A DNA stretch of 64,000 nucleotides from Chitinophaga sp. (GCF_019236475.1 NZ_JAFAIX010000012.1:1349966-1413965), one strand, 5' to 3'. Shown: positions 33,911 through 43,753, numbered from the stretch's first letter. Notes: generated by a model not told the origin, from the letters alone. Translations and numbers: made by a program.

Positions 33911-34285
33911 ATGTGGAGTGATCGCTATGGCTATTATGAAATTCGTAACGACGCCGACTATACGAAGTCCCTGCCTACAGCAGAGATAGTGCAAGTTTTA
34001 CTGAACACAGGCGTGTTCCATCAGAAAGCGCCGCTTATATTTGAGAACAAAGAACCATTTCCCTGGTTGAATATCAGCGTTGTTTATACCACAGATGGAG
34101 GGTTCTCAGTTGGGCCTAATAGTACCAGTGAAATCAGTACTTTATTGTCAATTGTTACTAGTAAGCGATTCCATCAGGATATGTATTTGCCTGTGTTAAT
34201 TGATATCGCAAAACAATTGGGTTGGCAATTCATTCTCGAAGAGGATGATGAGGGCAATGAAGGAGTGGTTATATTTGTACCTTAG
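33911..34285 (+). CDS. Hypothetical protein
   Basis: A 124-residue protein I do not recognise. It has no signal peptide or membrane helix, with mixed alpha/beta pattern and an acidic C-terminal stretch (LEEDDEGNEG). It starts 10 bases after the AraC gene and is followed after 15 bases by another unknown gene; all three could be one transcript. Small acidic cytosolic proteins in pairs sometimes act as immunity proteins, but no toxin is nearby. Confidence 0.6.
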   Translation: MWSDRYGYYEIRNDADYTKSLPTAEIVQVLLNTGVFHQKAPLIFENKEPFPWLNISVVYTTDGGFSVGPNSTSEISTLLSIVTSKRFHQDMYLPVLIDIAKQLGWQFILEEDDEGNEGVVIFVP

Positions 34286-34300
34286 AATAGTAAAAATCCT

Positions 34301-34984
34301 ATGAAGAAAATACGCCCTGAAAGACTTTTTTCTAAACCCCTTATTGGGCCTTGGCAAAACCCTGTAAGTAGTCCCTATTTTAAACCCTTCGGAAGCTATT
34401 GGAATGATCCGGTTACTTGCCCGGAAATTGGAACTACCTATTCCGTTTGGATGAATGGCAGTCTCCCTATTATGCCACAACAAAAGATATGGCTATCCTA
34501 TCTTCCCAATATTCACCGCGACCAGATTACGTATTCTTATGAGGAAGACGGAGTGGTACATGTGGCTCGTTGGGCGGATTTCCAAGATTGCATTTGTTAC
34601 GGCACCATACAGGCGTTTGGAGAAGTAGATGATGCGCATAACCTGGAAGTATTTTTTCTAGTGGACCAAGTGATCATGCTGAAAGATATCCCTGAAATGT
34701 TCCCCGTACAACCATTTCCCACGGAACTGGAAGAGCGATTGGATTTTAATATGATGGGAATGGCTTACTTCGGCTCTGCGTCTTATCGCGAAGAAAATGG
34801 AGTTTATTTTATGTCACATTGCGCGCACACTGAGGGTGAACATATTATGGCCGTGGAATACAAGGGAGATATTCGTATCGTTTTATCAGATTATTATGAG
34901 GAAGATAAAAACGATGAAATCACCTATGTAGGGCATTTTGACGCACCAGATTGGATGAAAAGGAATATGCGTGACCCCGACTAG
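34301..34984 (+). CDS. Hypothetical protein
   Basis: A 227-residue protein of unknown family. No signal peptide. It is rich in aromatic residues (ARWADFQDCICYGTIQAFG, YFGSASYREENGVYFMSHC) and ends acidic. The closeness to the preceding unknown gene suggests a functional pair. The codon usage does not look different from the neighbours. Confidence 0.6.
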   Translation: MKKIRPERLFSKPLIGPWQNPVSSPYFKPFGSYWNDPVTCPEIGTTYSVWMNGSLPIMPQQKIWLSYLPNIHRDQITYSYEEDGVVHVARWADFQDCICYGTIQAFGEVDDAHNLEVFFLVDQVIMLKDIPEMFPVQPFPTELEERLDFNMMGMAYFGSASYREENGVYFMSHCAHTEGEHIMAVEYKGDIRIVLSDYYEEDKNDEITYVGHFDAPDWMKRNMRDPD

Positions 34985-35105
34985 TATTATTTACGGGAGA
35001 CACCATCGCCCGATTTTCAGATTGTCCACTCAGCAACGATTACTGGCTGTCTCCCTATGATATTATTTTTCCTAACTTTAACTAGATGTATAAAAAATCA
35101 CACTG

Positions 35106-35471
35106 ATGGCAACCAAAGTTATCCCCGTTTTACGCATCTTCGATGTAACAAAAGCTATGGAATTCTATAAAGACTGGCTGGGCTTCCAGGTAGATTGGGA
35201 GCATCGTTTTGAAGATAATTCCCCACTATACATGCAGGTTTCTAAAGGAGATATCCTGCTTCACCTGACAGAACATCACGGCGATTGTTGCCCAGGTGCA
35301 AAAGTATTTATTGAAACGTCAGGATTGAAAGATTATCACCAAATACTGATGGATAAGAACTACAAATACAACAAGCCAGGCCTCGAAGAAGCTCCCTGGG
35401 ACGCCATCACTATGCAAGTACACGACCCCTTCGGAAATAGATTACTGTTTTCAGAAAGTACCACCCATTAA
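35106..35471 (+). CDS. Glyoxalase/bleomycin-resistance-fold protein
   Basis: A 121-residue vicinal oxygen chelate protein: IPVLRIFDVTKAMEFYKDWLGFQVDWEHRF then SKGDILLHLTEHHGDCCPG, and AITMQVHDPFGNRLLFSE with the typical D-P-x-G-N-R loop. It resembles bleomycin-resistance-type binding proteins; metal ligands are only partly visible, so it may bind rather than catalyse. Its stop overlaps the convergent Nudix gene by 4 bases. Confidence 0.85.
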   Translation: MATKVIPVLRIFDVTKAMEFYKDWLGFQVDWEHRFEDNSPLYMQVSKGDILLHLTEHHGDCCPGAKVFIETSGLKDYHQILMDKNYKYNKPGLEEAPWDAITMQVHDPFGNRLLFSESTTH

Positions 35472-35872
35472 TCAATCAGGCCGTCCACCTTCAATTGATG
35501 AAATGCTTTCAATACACCCGGGACCTGGTGTTCTTCATGCGCATAATCTGCTGGACTGAAATATTTCACGGCCGCTATTTCTGCCGTTGGCTGTGGGGGA
35601 GTTTTCAGTTGACATAGAAATGTATGCTGCTTCATTAGGGTCTGTTGTTCCCCGAAAGCAGGCGCCTCTATGTAATAATATTCCTGTAAATCATCTGGTG
35701 TAAGGTCCAGGTTAAGTTCTTCTTTGATCTCCCTGGTAATGGCTTCCAGATTGGTTTCTCCGGGATCCACTTTTCCTCCTGGCAGATACCAAGCCTTTTT
35801 ATTACTACTGAATGCCAATAATAATTTTCGATTCTCTAATGCTATCAGGCCAACAGTGTTGATATATTTCAT
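35468..35872 (-). CDS. Nudix hydrolase
   Basis: A 134-residue enzyme from ATG 35872; an upstream extension to 35974 overlaps the neighbouring Crp gene and was rejected. The Nudix box reads GGKVDPGETNLEAITREIKEEL, fitting G-x5-E-x7-R-E-U-x-E-E. It hydrolyses a nucleoside diphosphate linked to another moiety, often for housecleaning; the substrate cannot be told. It is read leftward, 17 bases downstream of the Crp/Fnr gene, perhaps in the same transcript. Confidence 0.9.
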   Translation of the reverse strand: MKYINTVGLIALENRKLLLAFSSNKKAWYLPGGKVDPGETNLEAITREIKEELNLDLTPDDLQEYYYIEAPAFGEQQTLMKQHTFLCQLKTPPQPTAEIAAVKYFSPADYAHEEHQVPGVLKAFHQLKVDGLID

Positions 35873-35889
35873 CTTGCAAAAGTACGATG

Positions 35890-36558
35890 CTAGTCTATCA
35901 TCTTCTTTAATCTTTTCTCGTCTCTGATTGTAATCTCTTTGCCAGACACGAATACAAGCCCCTCGTCTATCCACTCATTCAGTATTTTAAAAAGCGTTTC
36001 GTACGTCGTGCCTGCAAAGGAAGCGATTTCCTGTCTGCTCAATGAGGATAGTATCACGCCTTCTTTAGTGGCTCCAAAGAGTTGTTTGATTTTCAATAAA
36101 GCATTGGCCACTCTGCTTTTGGCGCTCATATGCACCATGTCTCGCATACTCTGCTCCGCCTTTTGTAATTCGTTGGCATAGAAAAGTACCATTTTATACG
36201 CCAATTCATGATTGACCAGTAAGGTGGTGTGGAAAAATTCAGCCGTGATGAAACAGGCATCCACATCTTCAATTGCAGTAGCCGTTACCGGGTAGTGATG
36301 CGCTTCTCCCAAGCCCCTATGCCCTAAAATATCTCCAGCTCCGGAAAATTTCACGATAAGATCCTTATTGTCATCCGCCCATTTTTTGTGCACTTTCACC
36401 TTGCCGCTGTGTATAAAGTAAAAGCCTTTTACATCTTCTGTTTCCCGGAATATTATCGCGCCCTTCTTGAAATGCTGAATTTTGGCGTTGGTGGCAATAG
36501 CGCCCTGCCATTCCGGTAAACTATGCTGGCAAAGGAAGCAATGCTTATGTTTTTCCAT
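35890..36558 (-). CDS. Crp/Fnr family transcriptional regulator
   Basis: A 222-residue protein. Residues about 30-120 form the cyclic-nucleotide-binding-like beta-roll (GAIIFRETEDVKGFYFIHSGKVKV), then a dimer helix, then a winged helix with SRQEIASFAGTTYETLFKILNEW as recognition region. The N-terminus carries C-x2-C in HKHCFLCQHSL, reminiscent of Fnr-type Fe-S ligands, but other ligand cysteines are not obvious. It is divergent from a ClC channel gene, with a perfect dyad between them. Confidence 0.9.
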   Translation of the reverse strand: MEKHKHCFLCQHSLPEWQGAIATNAKIQHFKKGAIIFRETEDVKGFYFIHSGKVKVHKKWADDNKDLIVKFSGAGDILGHRGLGEAHHYPVTATAIEDVDACFITAEFFHTTLLVNHELAYKMVLFYANELQKAEQSMRDMVHMSAKSRVANALLKIKQLFGATKEGVILSSLSRQEIASFAGTTYETLFKILNEWIDEGLVFVSGKEITIRDEKRLKKMID

Positions 36559-36618
36559 ACGTTATATATAATAAAAATTTCCTTGGCAATAAAAATTAAC
36601 TTAAATATTGAGTTTGTG

Positions 36619-36650
36619 TTTGCAAAAATATTGTCTTTGCAATATTTTTG
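36619..36650 (+). promoter_or_regulatory. Promoter of the ClC gene
   Basis: -33 TTTG (36619-36622), 20-base spacer, -7 TATTTTTG (36643-36650). The start ATG is at 36668. The same bases contain a symmetrical TATTTTTG on the minus strand (36623-36630), possibly serving the Crp/Fnr gene. Confidence 0.7.
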
Positions 36651-36651
36651 C
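36622..36651. promoter_or_regulatory. Perfect 12-bp dyad between the Crp/Fnr and ClC genes
   Basis: Arms GCAAAAATATTG (36622-36633) and CAATATTTTTGC (36640-36651) with a 6-base spacer, the spacing seen in Crp-type sites. It covers the region between -33 and -7 of the ClC promoter, so binding should repress or switch the divergent pair. Confidence 0.65.
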
Positions 36652-36667
36652 GTCAAATTTCGTCCCA

Positions 36668-38371
36668 ATGAAGCACAAAAATAGGAAGCCGGCAGTATTT
36701 ATTGCTCCTTCCCTGGATAAATCCGCATACGACTCGAAGAAAATGACTGGAGATAAGACAGTTTCAGGGAGACTCTTTTACCTCTCCCTACAAGCAGTAC
36801 TCAATGCGGTGATTATCGGTGTGATTGCCAAGGGACTCGTAGGTCTTATTAGCCTAATCACGAATATATCCTTTTACGGTAAATTTTCCTTCGGAGAAGC
36901 TAGTCCTACCCATAACCAATTGGGTTTATGGGTAATTATCATCCCCGTTTTAGGAGGACTGATCATTGGGGTAATGGCGAGACTCGGTTCTGCTGCCATC
37001 CGCGGTCACGGTATTCCAGAAGCGATGGAACAGGTACTAACAAATGAAAGTCGTATCAAGCCAGTGATTACGATCCTGAAACCATTATCTGCCGCTATTT
37101 CTATCGGTACGGGTGGTCCTTTCGGGGCGGAAGGTCCTATTATTTCTACTGGGGGTGCTTTCGGATCGTTTGCCGGACAAATCATGCGTATTTCTCCCAA
37201 TGAGCGAAAAATCATGCTCACAGCCGGAGCTACAGCGGGTATGGCGGCGATCTTCGGTACGCCAGTGGCAGCAGTGTTGTTGGCCATCGAGCTGCTGTTG
37301 TTTGAGTTCAGTCCGAGAACAATTATTCCTGTGTCATTAGCCTGCGCTACAGGCGCAGCTATGCATATCCTAATGTTTGGCAGTGGTCCTGTATTTCCTA
37401 TGCCGGAATTCCCTGCGCCAGATGCACAAGCCCTGGCATGGTATGTACTAGGCGGCGCTATATTGGGCGTTCTCGCTGCACTGGTGTCTAAAAGCATTTA
37501 CCTGATTGAAGATCTTTTTGAAAAACTACCCATACACTGGATGTGGTGGCCAGCTATTGGCGCCATAGTAATTGGCGTGACCGGTTATTTTGCGCCTTAT
37601 ACACTTGGTGTTGGTTATAATAATATCACTTCCCTTTTGAGCGGACAACTCCCACTAACAATGGTATTGGGACTCTGCTTCATGAAATACATTTCCTGGT
37701 CTATTTCTTTGGGTAGTGGTACCAGCGGCGGAACCCTCGCTCCGTTAATGACCATCGGTGGCGCCGCAGGCGTGCTTTTCGGATTAATAGTACTGCATTT
37801 CTTCCCAGATAGTCATATCAATTTATCTGTTTGCGCACTGATTGGTATGGCTGCTATGTTTGCAGGTGCTGCAAGAGCGCTGTTGACAGCAGTGGTCTTT
37901 GCTTTTGAAGCTACAATGCAGCCACACGGATTGTTGCCGCTGCTGGGTGCATGTACTGCTTCTTATTTCGTATCGTTCTTCTTGATGAAAGGCTCTATCA
38001 TGACGGAAAAAATCGAACGTCATGGAGTGGCTGCTCCTAACAGCTATGAACCGGATATCCTGCAACGCCTGAAAGTAGCAGATATTATGGAAACTATCCT
38101 GCAACAGGATGGTACGATGGATACTTCCATTTTCGTTTACCAGGATGTTCCTTTGAGTAATGCGGTAGATCTTTTCAGTCTACACAAACTGCAAGTATTG
38201 CCCGTATTAAACCCGGCGGATAACAAGTTAACCGGACTACTTACGCCTGCACGTATTTTAGACGCTTATTCAAATAGTCGAATCGCTGCAGAGCAATACC
38301 AACAAGTATTTTCCATTCGTAGAAGACGTAACCGTTTACTGATTAGGAGTCGCCATCTATTTTCCAAGTAA
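36668..38371 (+). CDS. ClC family chloride channel/transporter with C-terminal CBS region
   Basis: A 567-residue membrane protein. Start chosen at ATG 36668, because the promoter -7 box lies at 36643-36650, after the upstream ATG 36608. About ten to twelve helices span residues 35-445. ClC motifs: GHGIPEA, GTGGPFGAEGPI with the gating glutamate E155, and GSGTSGGTLAPL for GxFxP. The C-terminus (about 480-550) has CBS-like sequence (VLPVLNPADNKLTGLLTPARIL). ClC proteins move chloride or exchange chloride for protons. The neighbour Crp/Fnr gene may regulate it. Confidence 0.92.
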   Translation: MKHKNRKPAVFIAPSLDKSAYDSKKMTGDKTVSGRLFYLSLQAVLNAVIIGVIAKGLVGLISLITNISFYGKFSFGEASPTHNQLGLWVIIIPVLGGLIIGVMARLGSAAIRGHGIPEAMEQVLTNESRIKPVITILKPLSAAISIGTGGPFGAEGPIISTGGAFGSFAGQIMRISPNERKIMLTAGATAGMAAIFGTPVAAVLLAIELLLFEFSPRTIIPVSLACATGAAMHILMFGSGPVFPMPEFPAPDAQALAWYVLGGAILGVLAALVSKSIYLIEDLFEKLPIHWMWWPAIGAIVIGVTGYFAPYTLGVGYNNITSLLSGQLPLTMVLGLCFMKYISWSISLGSGTSGGTLAPLMTIGGAAGVLFGLIVLHFFPDSHINLSVCALIGMAAMFAGAARALLTAVVFAFEATMQPHGLLPLLGACTASYFVSFFLMKGSIMTEKIERHGVAAPNSYEPDILQRLKVADIMETILQQDGTMDTSIFVYQDVPLSNAVDLFSLHKLQVLPVLNPADNKLTGLLTPARILDAYSNSRIAAEQYQQVFSIRRRRNRLLIRSRHLFSK

Positions 38372-38433
38372 AACAATAGCTTTATTACGCCATATTTTAT
38401 ATTTTTAGCCCTGAACAATTGAACTAATATGGC

Positions 38434-39033
38434 ATGGTAGATCCGCCAACGGATAGCGATTTACATAAACGTTTGATGGAGGGTGAGGAAAAAGCCTTTG
38501 CTGAGCTTTATAATAAGTATCAACCAAAACTCTATCTATTTATTCATCCTTTCACCGGTTTTTCAGCGGTGGATACGGATGAAGTAATACAGGATGTTTT
38601 CTTCAAACTATGGCTGCGCAGGGAGTTACTTCCTGGTGTCAGCGCTATGTCGGCATATCTTTATATGATGGCTCGCAATTGCTTGCGCGACAGGCATCGG
38701 CGCCAACAGGTGAGAGAACAAGCGATCGCTGATTTCCAACAGCAGCAACCGGAACAACTTTCCCATGTGGAAGAAGAAGCTCATTTTCAAGAATATTCCG
38801 CTATTGCAAGAAAGGCCATCTCCCTATTACCTGCGCGTAAACAATCCATCTTCGCTATGCGTCACGACGAGGGTATGTCGTTGGATGAGATAGCGGATAC
38901 ACTGGGCATCACCAAATTTGGTGTGAAGAAACAATTATATGATGCCGTTAAATTCGTGAGAGATTATCTCAAAACGCATGCTGGTATTGATATTCCACTG
39001 GTCCTGCTGGTCGTGTTTTACTACTCCCGATAA
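38434..39033 (+). CDS. ECF sigma factor, FecI-like
   Basis: A 199-residue ECF sigma factor. Region 2 is about residues 10-95 (FAELYNKYQPKLYLFI, DTDEVIQDVFFKLWLRRELL, MARNCLRDRHRR), region 4 about 125-185 (LLPARKQSIFAMRHDEGMSLDEIADTLGITKFGVKKQLYDAVKFV). It is followed by a FecR anti-sigma gene and an STN-containing SusC, so it probably turns on the downstream uptake locus when the SusC receptor binds its ligand. The C-terminal tail IPLVLLVVFYYSR is hydrophobic, unusual for ECF sigma factors outside this group. Confidence 0.93.
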   Translation: MVDPPTDSDLHKRLMEGEEKAFAELYNKYQPKLYLFIHPFTGFSAVDTDEVIQDVFFKLWLRRELLPGVSAMSAYLYMMARNCLRDRHRRQQVREQAIADFQQQQPEQLSHVEEEAHFQEYSAIARKAISLLPARKQSIFAMRHDEGMSLDEIADTLGITKFGVKKQLYDAVKFVRDYLKTHAGIDIPLVLLVVFYYSR

Positions 39034-39097
39034 GGTTGAGAAAATATTTTTTTAAAAGGAGGAGTGCTTTTACTCCTTGCCTGCGTCTTATTACTGT

Positions 39098-40240
39098 ATG
39101 CCGATTGATAAAGCCTATATCACCAGGTTACTGGATCAACATATTGCTGGGACACTCAACCAGGAAAATCAACAGGTATTGAATGCTGCCATTCGTGCTG
39201 CCAGCGCTGCTGACAGAGAATGGATGATGCAATACTTGGAAAATGCCCTGGCTACCACCCATGTACCGGCTGCGCCAGACCAACAGCTTTATGAACGCAT
39301 ATTATACCGTATCCAACAATCAGAAAAAGAGTTGCATACGGTGAAGCCTATACGTAGCATATATTATGCAGTAGCAGCAGCGGCGGGATTACTCTTATTG
39401 GTGACAAGTGGCTTGATATGGCAGCAACGCAGCCACCAGAAAGACTTTCCGCCAATGGTCATTATGCCAGGTACCAATAAGGCCACCCTAATCCTGGCAG
39501 ATGGTTCTCACGTGCAGTTGGACAGCACTACGAAAGAAATTGCACAAGGCAATACCGCTGTACGGCAACAAGAGGGCGCTTTGAAATACAGTAAAAATAG
39601 CCATACAACCACCACTTATAATACGTTGAATACACCGCGAGGCGGGCAGTTTCAGGTGGAATTGGCCGATGGTAGCCATATCTGGCTCAATGCAGCTTCT
39701 TCCCTGAGATATCCTGCCGCTTTCAATGATAGTGAAAGAGTGGTAACACTTTCAGGAGAAGCCTATTTCGATATCAAACCAGACCCACAGCGGCCTTTCC
39801 ACGTGGTGTGCGGGAATACCACTATTCAAGTACTGGGTACCAGTTTTAATATAATGGCTTATACCGATGAACCGAATCTCCAGGCATCCCTGGTAGAGGG
39901 GAAAATTATGGTGAAAGCCGCCGGCAGTGAACGTATTATCCGGCCAGGACAAATGGCCGTTACGGATCAATACAGTCTGTATGTAGCAGAAGCAGACCTG
40001 GACCAGGTCACCGCATGGAGAAACGGGATGCTGGCCCTAAATACCACCAGCTTTAAAGGACTGATGCGCCAGGTAGAAAGATGGTATGATGTAGAAGTCG
40101 TCTACCAAGGAGAAATACCGGATCGCCAGTTTGGAGGATTACTGAGCAGAAACACACAATTGTCAACACTGCTAGCATTTATGAGAAAAAATGGAATTAA
40201 TGTAAAACAGGAGGGTCGGACCATAACAGTCATGCCATAA
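39098..40240 (+). CDS. FecR family anti-sigma factor
   Basis: A 380-residue protein from ATG 39098 (the in-frame TTG 39077 is less likely). Residues 1 to about 85 are cytosolic and hold the sigma-binding helices; one membrane helix (about 88-107) follows; the periplasmic part has the FecR beta-rich domain (about 170-265: NTPRGGQFQVELADGSHIWLNAASSLRYP, GEAYFDI) and a C-terminal STN-like DUF4974 (about 310-380). It relays the signal from the STN domain of the SusC receptor encoded next to it to the sigma factor upstream. Confidence 0.95.
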   Translation: MPIDKAYITRLLDQHIAGTLNQENQQVLNAAIRAASAADREWMMQYLENALATTHVPAAPDQQLYERILYRIQQSEKELHTVKPIRSIYYAVAAAAGLLLLVTSGLIWQQRSHQKDFPPMVIMPGTNKATLILADGSHVQLDSTTKEIAQGNTAVRQQEGALKYSKNSHTTTTYNTLNTPRGGQFQVELADGSHIWLNAASSLRYPAAFNDSERVVTLSGEAYFDIKPDPQRPFHVVCGNTTIQVLGTSFNIMAYTDEPNLQASLVEGKIMVKAAGSERIIRPGQMAVTDQYSLYVAEADLDQVTAWRNGMLALNTTSFKGLMRQVERWYDVEVVYQGEIPDRQFGGLLSRNTQLSTLLAFMRKNGINVKQEGRTITVMP

Positions 40241-40354
40241 CGTAGACAAACAGCTTACAGCAACCAATCAACCATTATATACTGCGCTTTTAAGAGGAAG
40301 TGCAGCAGGGCATACTTATGCCTTACTAAATCGTAAAAATCAAAAACCAACTAC

Positions 40355-43300
40355 ATGAATTTTTCGCCAACCAAAATGTTGTCGGTTATGAAGATGACTG
40401 TCACCCTGTTGCTGGTCACCGTTATGCAGGTGAGTGCCAGCAGCTATGCGCAATCCGTGACGATGACTGCGCATAAGATGCCGCTAGAACGCGTGTTCAG
40501 CACTATTGGAAAACAAACCGGGTACGCCTTTTTTTGGGATCAGCAGGTGGTACGAAACCTGCAACCGGTAGATGTAACATTGCACAATGCAAGCTTGAAC
40601 GAAGCACTGAAAATCTGTTTAGCTAATCAGCCATTGACATTCGAACTGGCTGAAACAGACAAATCTGTTTTTATTCGCACACGCGCTGCGGAGAGAAGAA
40701 TCACGGAAGACCAACAGCAACTGATCACCATTACTGGTAGAGTTACGGACGATGGCAAAGAACCGCTTGCCGGTGTAACCGTAACGGTAAAAGGGACCGG
40801 CAAAGGCGCGGCTACCAGCGGCGATGGTACTTACTCTATTGCTAACGTAGATCCAAAAGCGGTACTGATCTTTAGCATGATGGGTTTTCAAACCCATGAA
40901 ATGCAGGTGAATGGCCGCGCACAAATCAACATCACACTGGCGAAGAAGGTGCAAAACATGAACGAGGTAATGATCACTACTGGTATCTTCACGAGAAAGA
41001 AGGAATCCTTCACGGGTGATGCTGCTGTGTATTCCGGTGAACAACTGCGTACTGTAGGGAACCAGAACGTTATTCAGAGTCTCCGCTCCCTGGACCCGGC
41101 TTTTATCCTCATGGATAATAACCTGGCCGGAAGTAATCCGAATGTCATGCCTAATATGTCTATCCGTGGTAAAACCAGTATCATTGGTACGGTAGACAAA
41201 TTTGCACGCGACCCCAACCAGCCACTCTTTATCATCGATGGATTCGAAAGCTCCATCGAAAATGTAATGGCCCTGGATATGAATAGGGTAGCGAATGTAA
41301 CTATTTTGAAAGACGCCAGCTCCACCGCCATCTATGGTTCCAAAGGCGCCAACGGTGTAATTGTCATCGATACAAAATTACCTCGCGCAGGTAAAATGAA
41401 CCTTTCCGCGGTATATGATAATACTTTCTATTTCGCAGATCTGCGCGATTACAATATGATGAACGCTGCGGAAAAACTGGAGTTCGAACGACTCACCAAC
41501 GTGTACACACCGAAGGATGCCTCCAATACTTTGATGTGGAACTCCATGAATGAACGCTACAACAAGAACCTGAACAATGTACTCAGTGGTGTAAACACTT
41601 ACTGGATGGGCTATCCAATTCGCCCTACTACATTGGCCAATAGCTACTCTCTACAAGCCGATGGAGGTGATACTAAGTTCAGATATGCCGTAGGCGGAAG
41701 ATATTCCACTTTGCCAGGCGTCATGAAAGGATCCAATAGGAACACCGCTTCTGGCAACTTGGACCTGATCTACAGACCCGGTAAATTCTCCTTCACCAAC
41801 AGAACCAGTTTGACCACTTTCACCGCAGATGAATCTCCCTACGGCAGCTTCAGCGACTGGGTGAAAGCAGTGCCCTACTATAAACCAACCAACGACAAAT
41901 ACCTGGATTATGGTATCAGTCCTTATGCGGGTGATACTATCCTGGTCTATAACCCCATCTATCAGTTGAATTTGCCTAAGATGGACAGAACCAGGAATGT
42001 GAATCTCCGTAATAATATCAGCGCTTATTATCAATTTAATGATCATCTCCGCATTGATGGTCGCGCTTCCATTACCTATAGTAATCAACAGCATGAAATC
42101 TATCAATCTCCTCAGATGAAGGATTTCGATAAAAAAGAAGCGTCCCAAAAAGGCTTATATAAGAATAGCACAGACCGTGGATTATCCTACGAGGCGTACT
42201 TACAGGCCAGCTACGGTAAGATGTGGCATAATATCCATGAGCTCAATTTAGTTCCAGGATTCAATGTGGCATCCAACAGCATTTCCTCTGACGGCTATTC
42301 TGCAACAGGATTCCCTGCTATCGATAAGATCTATCCAGGCTTTGCTTCTGGTTATCCTACTGCAGGCGTTCCGGACTATGCTAGGTCTGTGAATCGTTCT
42401 GCGAGCTTCTTTTTAAACGGCTACTACGGATATAAACGTCGGTATATGGTGGATGCGATTTATCGTAAAGATGGTTCTTCCATTTTTGGTAGTAGCGTCA
42501 ACCACACCAATACCTGGACGCTCGGTCTTTCCTGGAACCTACATAATGAATCGTTTTTTAAAAATATTGGATGGGTGAATTTCCTGAAACTCCGCGGTAG
42601 CATTGGTAATCCGGGCAACCAGAATTTCAGTTCTTATAATTCCTTTACCACTATGGTATACAACCGTGGCGTAGTGAACTCATTCGGATTAGGTTCCAAT
42701 GTATATTCATGGGGAAATTCAGACTTGGCTTGGCAGAAAACATTGATGAAAACATTAGGTGTGGATGCCAGATTGCTGGATGAACGCATTTCCATCAATG
42801 CCAACGTTTACAATAACCTCACAGACCCGATGATTATCAGTATCGATAATGCACCCTCCACTGGTTCTAGTAAGATCATGTACAACATCGGTAATTCCCG
42901 TGTGAAGGGCTACGATGTGGCAGTAAGCGCCACAGTATTGAATAATACGAAAGAACGTTTTTACGTACGTATCAGCGCTTCTACGAAGAAAGAAACGACT
43001 ACCTATGGCGGCCTTGGTAATATCTTGGATCAGTTGAATAAATCCAATGCGGGACTGATCAATAGCAATAACAAGGATAACTATCACAGTTATGCTACTA
43101 TTGCGCAAAACCTGGAAAGGTACATGGATGGCGGCCATCCGAACGACTTATGGGCCGTTCGTTCCATGGGTGTAGATCCTGGTACAGGAAAAGAATTATA
43201 CCTAGATAAAAATGGTAACCTCACCTATACCTACGATGCAGTAAACGTGGTGAATGTGGGTAATAGCTATCCTAAAATGCAGGGAACTGTTGGTGTGGCG

Positions 43301-43753
43301 GTGCAGTACAAGGGTTTCGGCCTGAATACGATCATGCGCTATAAATGGAAGTCCTACCAGTTTAATAATGCCCTCTTCGGGAAAGTGGAAAACTTAACGC
43401 GTCAACAGGTGATGGGGGAAAACCTGGATAAACGGGCGCTTTACAACCGCTGGAAAACTACGGGCGATAAAGCGGAGTTTACCAATATTCCGGACTTTAG
43501 ATACGGTGTTTCTACAAAAGATATCAGTATGTCGAGCCGCTTCATCCAGGAGGAAAGCAGCTTTGCTGGTGAATCTCTCTCCCTGTCTTATGATTTCTAT
43601 GCTAATAAGTTCATTAAAAAAGTTGGACTGCAATCATTGTCCGTGTCTGCCTATATGAACGACTTTTTCTACTTATCCAACCTGCGCAGAGAAAGGGGAA
43701 TTGATTATCCATATGCAAGATCCTGCTCCTTTAAAGTGATGGCTGCATTTTAA
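40355..43753 (+). CDS. SusC/RagA TonB-dependent receptor with STN signalling domain
   Basis: A 1,132-residue outer-membrane transporter. Signal peptide 1-33; STN domain about 38-110 (MPLERVFSTIGKQTGYAFFWD); carboxypeptidase-regulatory-like domain about 125-200 (GRVTDDGKEPLAGVTVTVKGTGKGA); plug about 205-330; 22-strand barrel to the end. The STN domain, plus the sigma and FecR genes before it, mark it as a signalling receptor. It imports an unknown ligand, probably glycan or peptide, together with the SusD lipoprotein. The gene begins 114 bases after fecR. Confidence 0.96.
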   Translation: MNFSPTKMLSVMKMTVTLLLVTVMQVSASSYAQSVTMTAHKMPLERVFSTIGKQTGYAFFWDQQVVRNLQPVDVTLHNASLNEALKICLANQPLTFELAETDKSVFIRTRAAERRITEDQQQLITITGRVTDDGKEPLAGVTVTVKGTGKGAATSGDGTYSIANVDPKAVLIFSMMGFQTHEMQVNGRAQINITLAKKVQNMNEVMITTGIFTRKKESFTGDAAVYSGEQLRTVGNQNVIQSLRSLDPAFILMDNNLAGSNPNVMPNMSIRGKTSIIGTVDKFARDPNQPLFIIDGFESSIENVMALDMNRVANVTILKDASSTAIYGSKGANGVIVIDTKLPRAGKMNLSAVYDNTFYFADLRDYNMMNAAEKLEFERLTNVYTPKDASNTLMWNSMNERYNKNLNNVLSGVNTYWMGYPIRPTTLANSYSLQADGGDTKFRYAVGGRYSTLPGVMKGSNRNTASGNLDLIYRPGKFSFTNRTSLTTFTADESPYGSFSDWVKAVPYYKPTNDKYLDYGISPYAGDTILVYNPIYQLNLPKMDRTRNVNLRNNISAYYQFNDHLRIDGRASITYSNQQHEIYQSPQMKDFDKKEASQKGLYKNSTDRGLSYEAYLQASYGKMWHNIHELNLVPGFNVASNSISSDGYSATGFPAIDKIYPGFASGYPTAGVPDYARSVNRSASFFLNGYYGYKRRYMVDAIYRKDGSSIFGSSVNHTNTWTLGLSWNLHNESFFKNIGWVNFLKLRGSIGNPGNQNFSSYNSFTTMVYNRGVVNSFGLGSNVYSWGNSDLAWQKTLMKTLGVDARLLDERISINANVYNNLTDPMIISIDNAPSTGSSKIMYNIGNSRVKGYDVAVSATVLNNTKERFYVRISASTKKETTTYGGLGNILDQLNKSNAGLINSNNKDNYHSYATIAQNLERYMDGGHPNDLWAVRSMGVDPGTGKELYLDKNGNLTYTYDAVNVVNVGNSYPKMQGTVGVAVQYKGFGLNTIMRYKWKSYQFNNALFGKVENLTRQQVMGENLDKRALYNRWKTTGDKAEFTNIPDFRYGVSTKDISMSSRFIQEESSFAGESLSLSYDFYANKFIKKVGLQSLSVSAYMNDFFYLSNLRRERGIDYPYARSCSFKVMAAF

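Noticed and set aside
39060..39077. Small hairpin between the sigma and FecR genes as a terminator
   Set aside because: Only a 6-bp stem with no T tract, and the two genes are expected to be co-transcribed.
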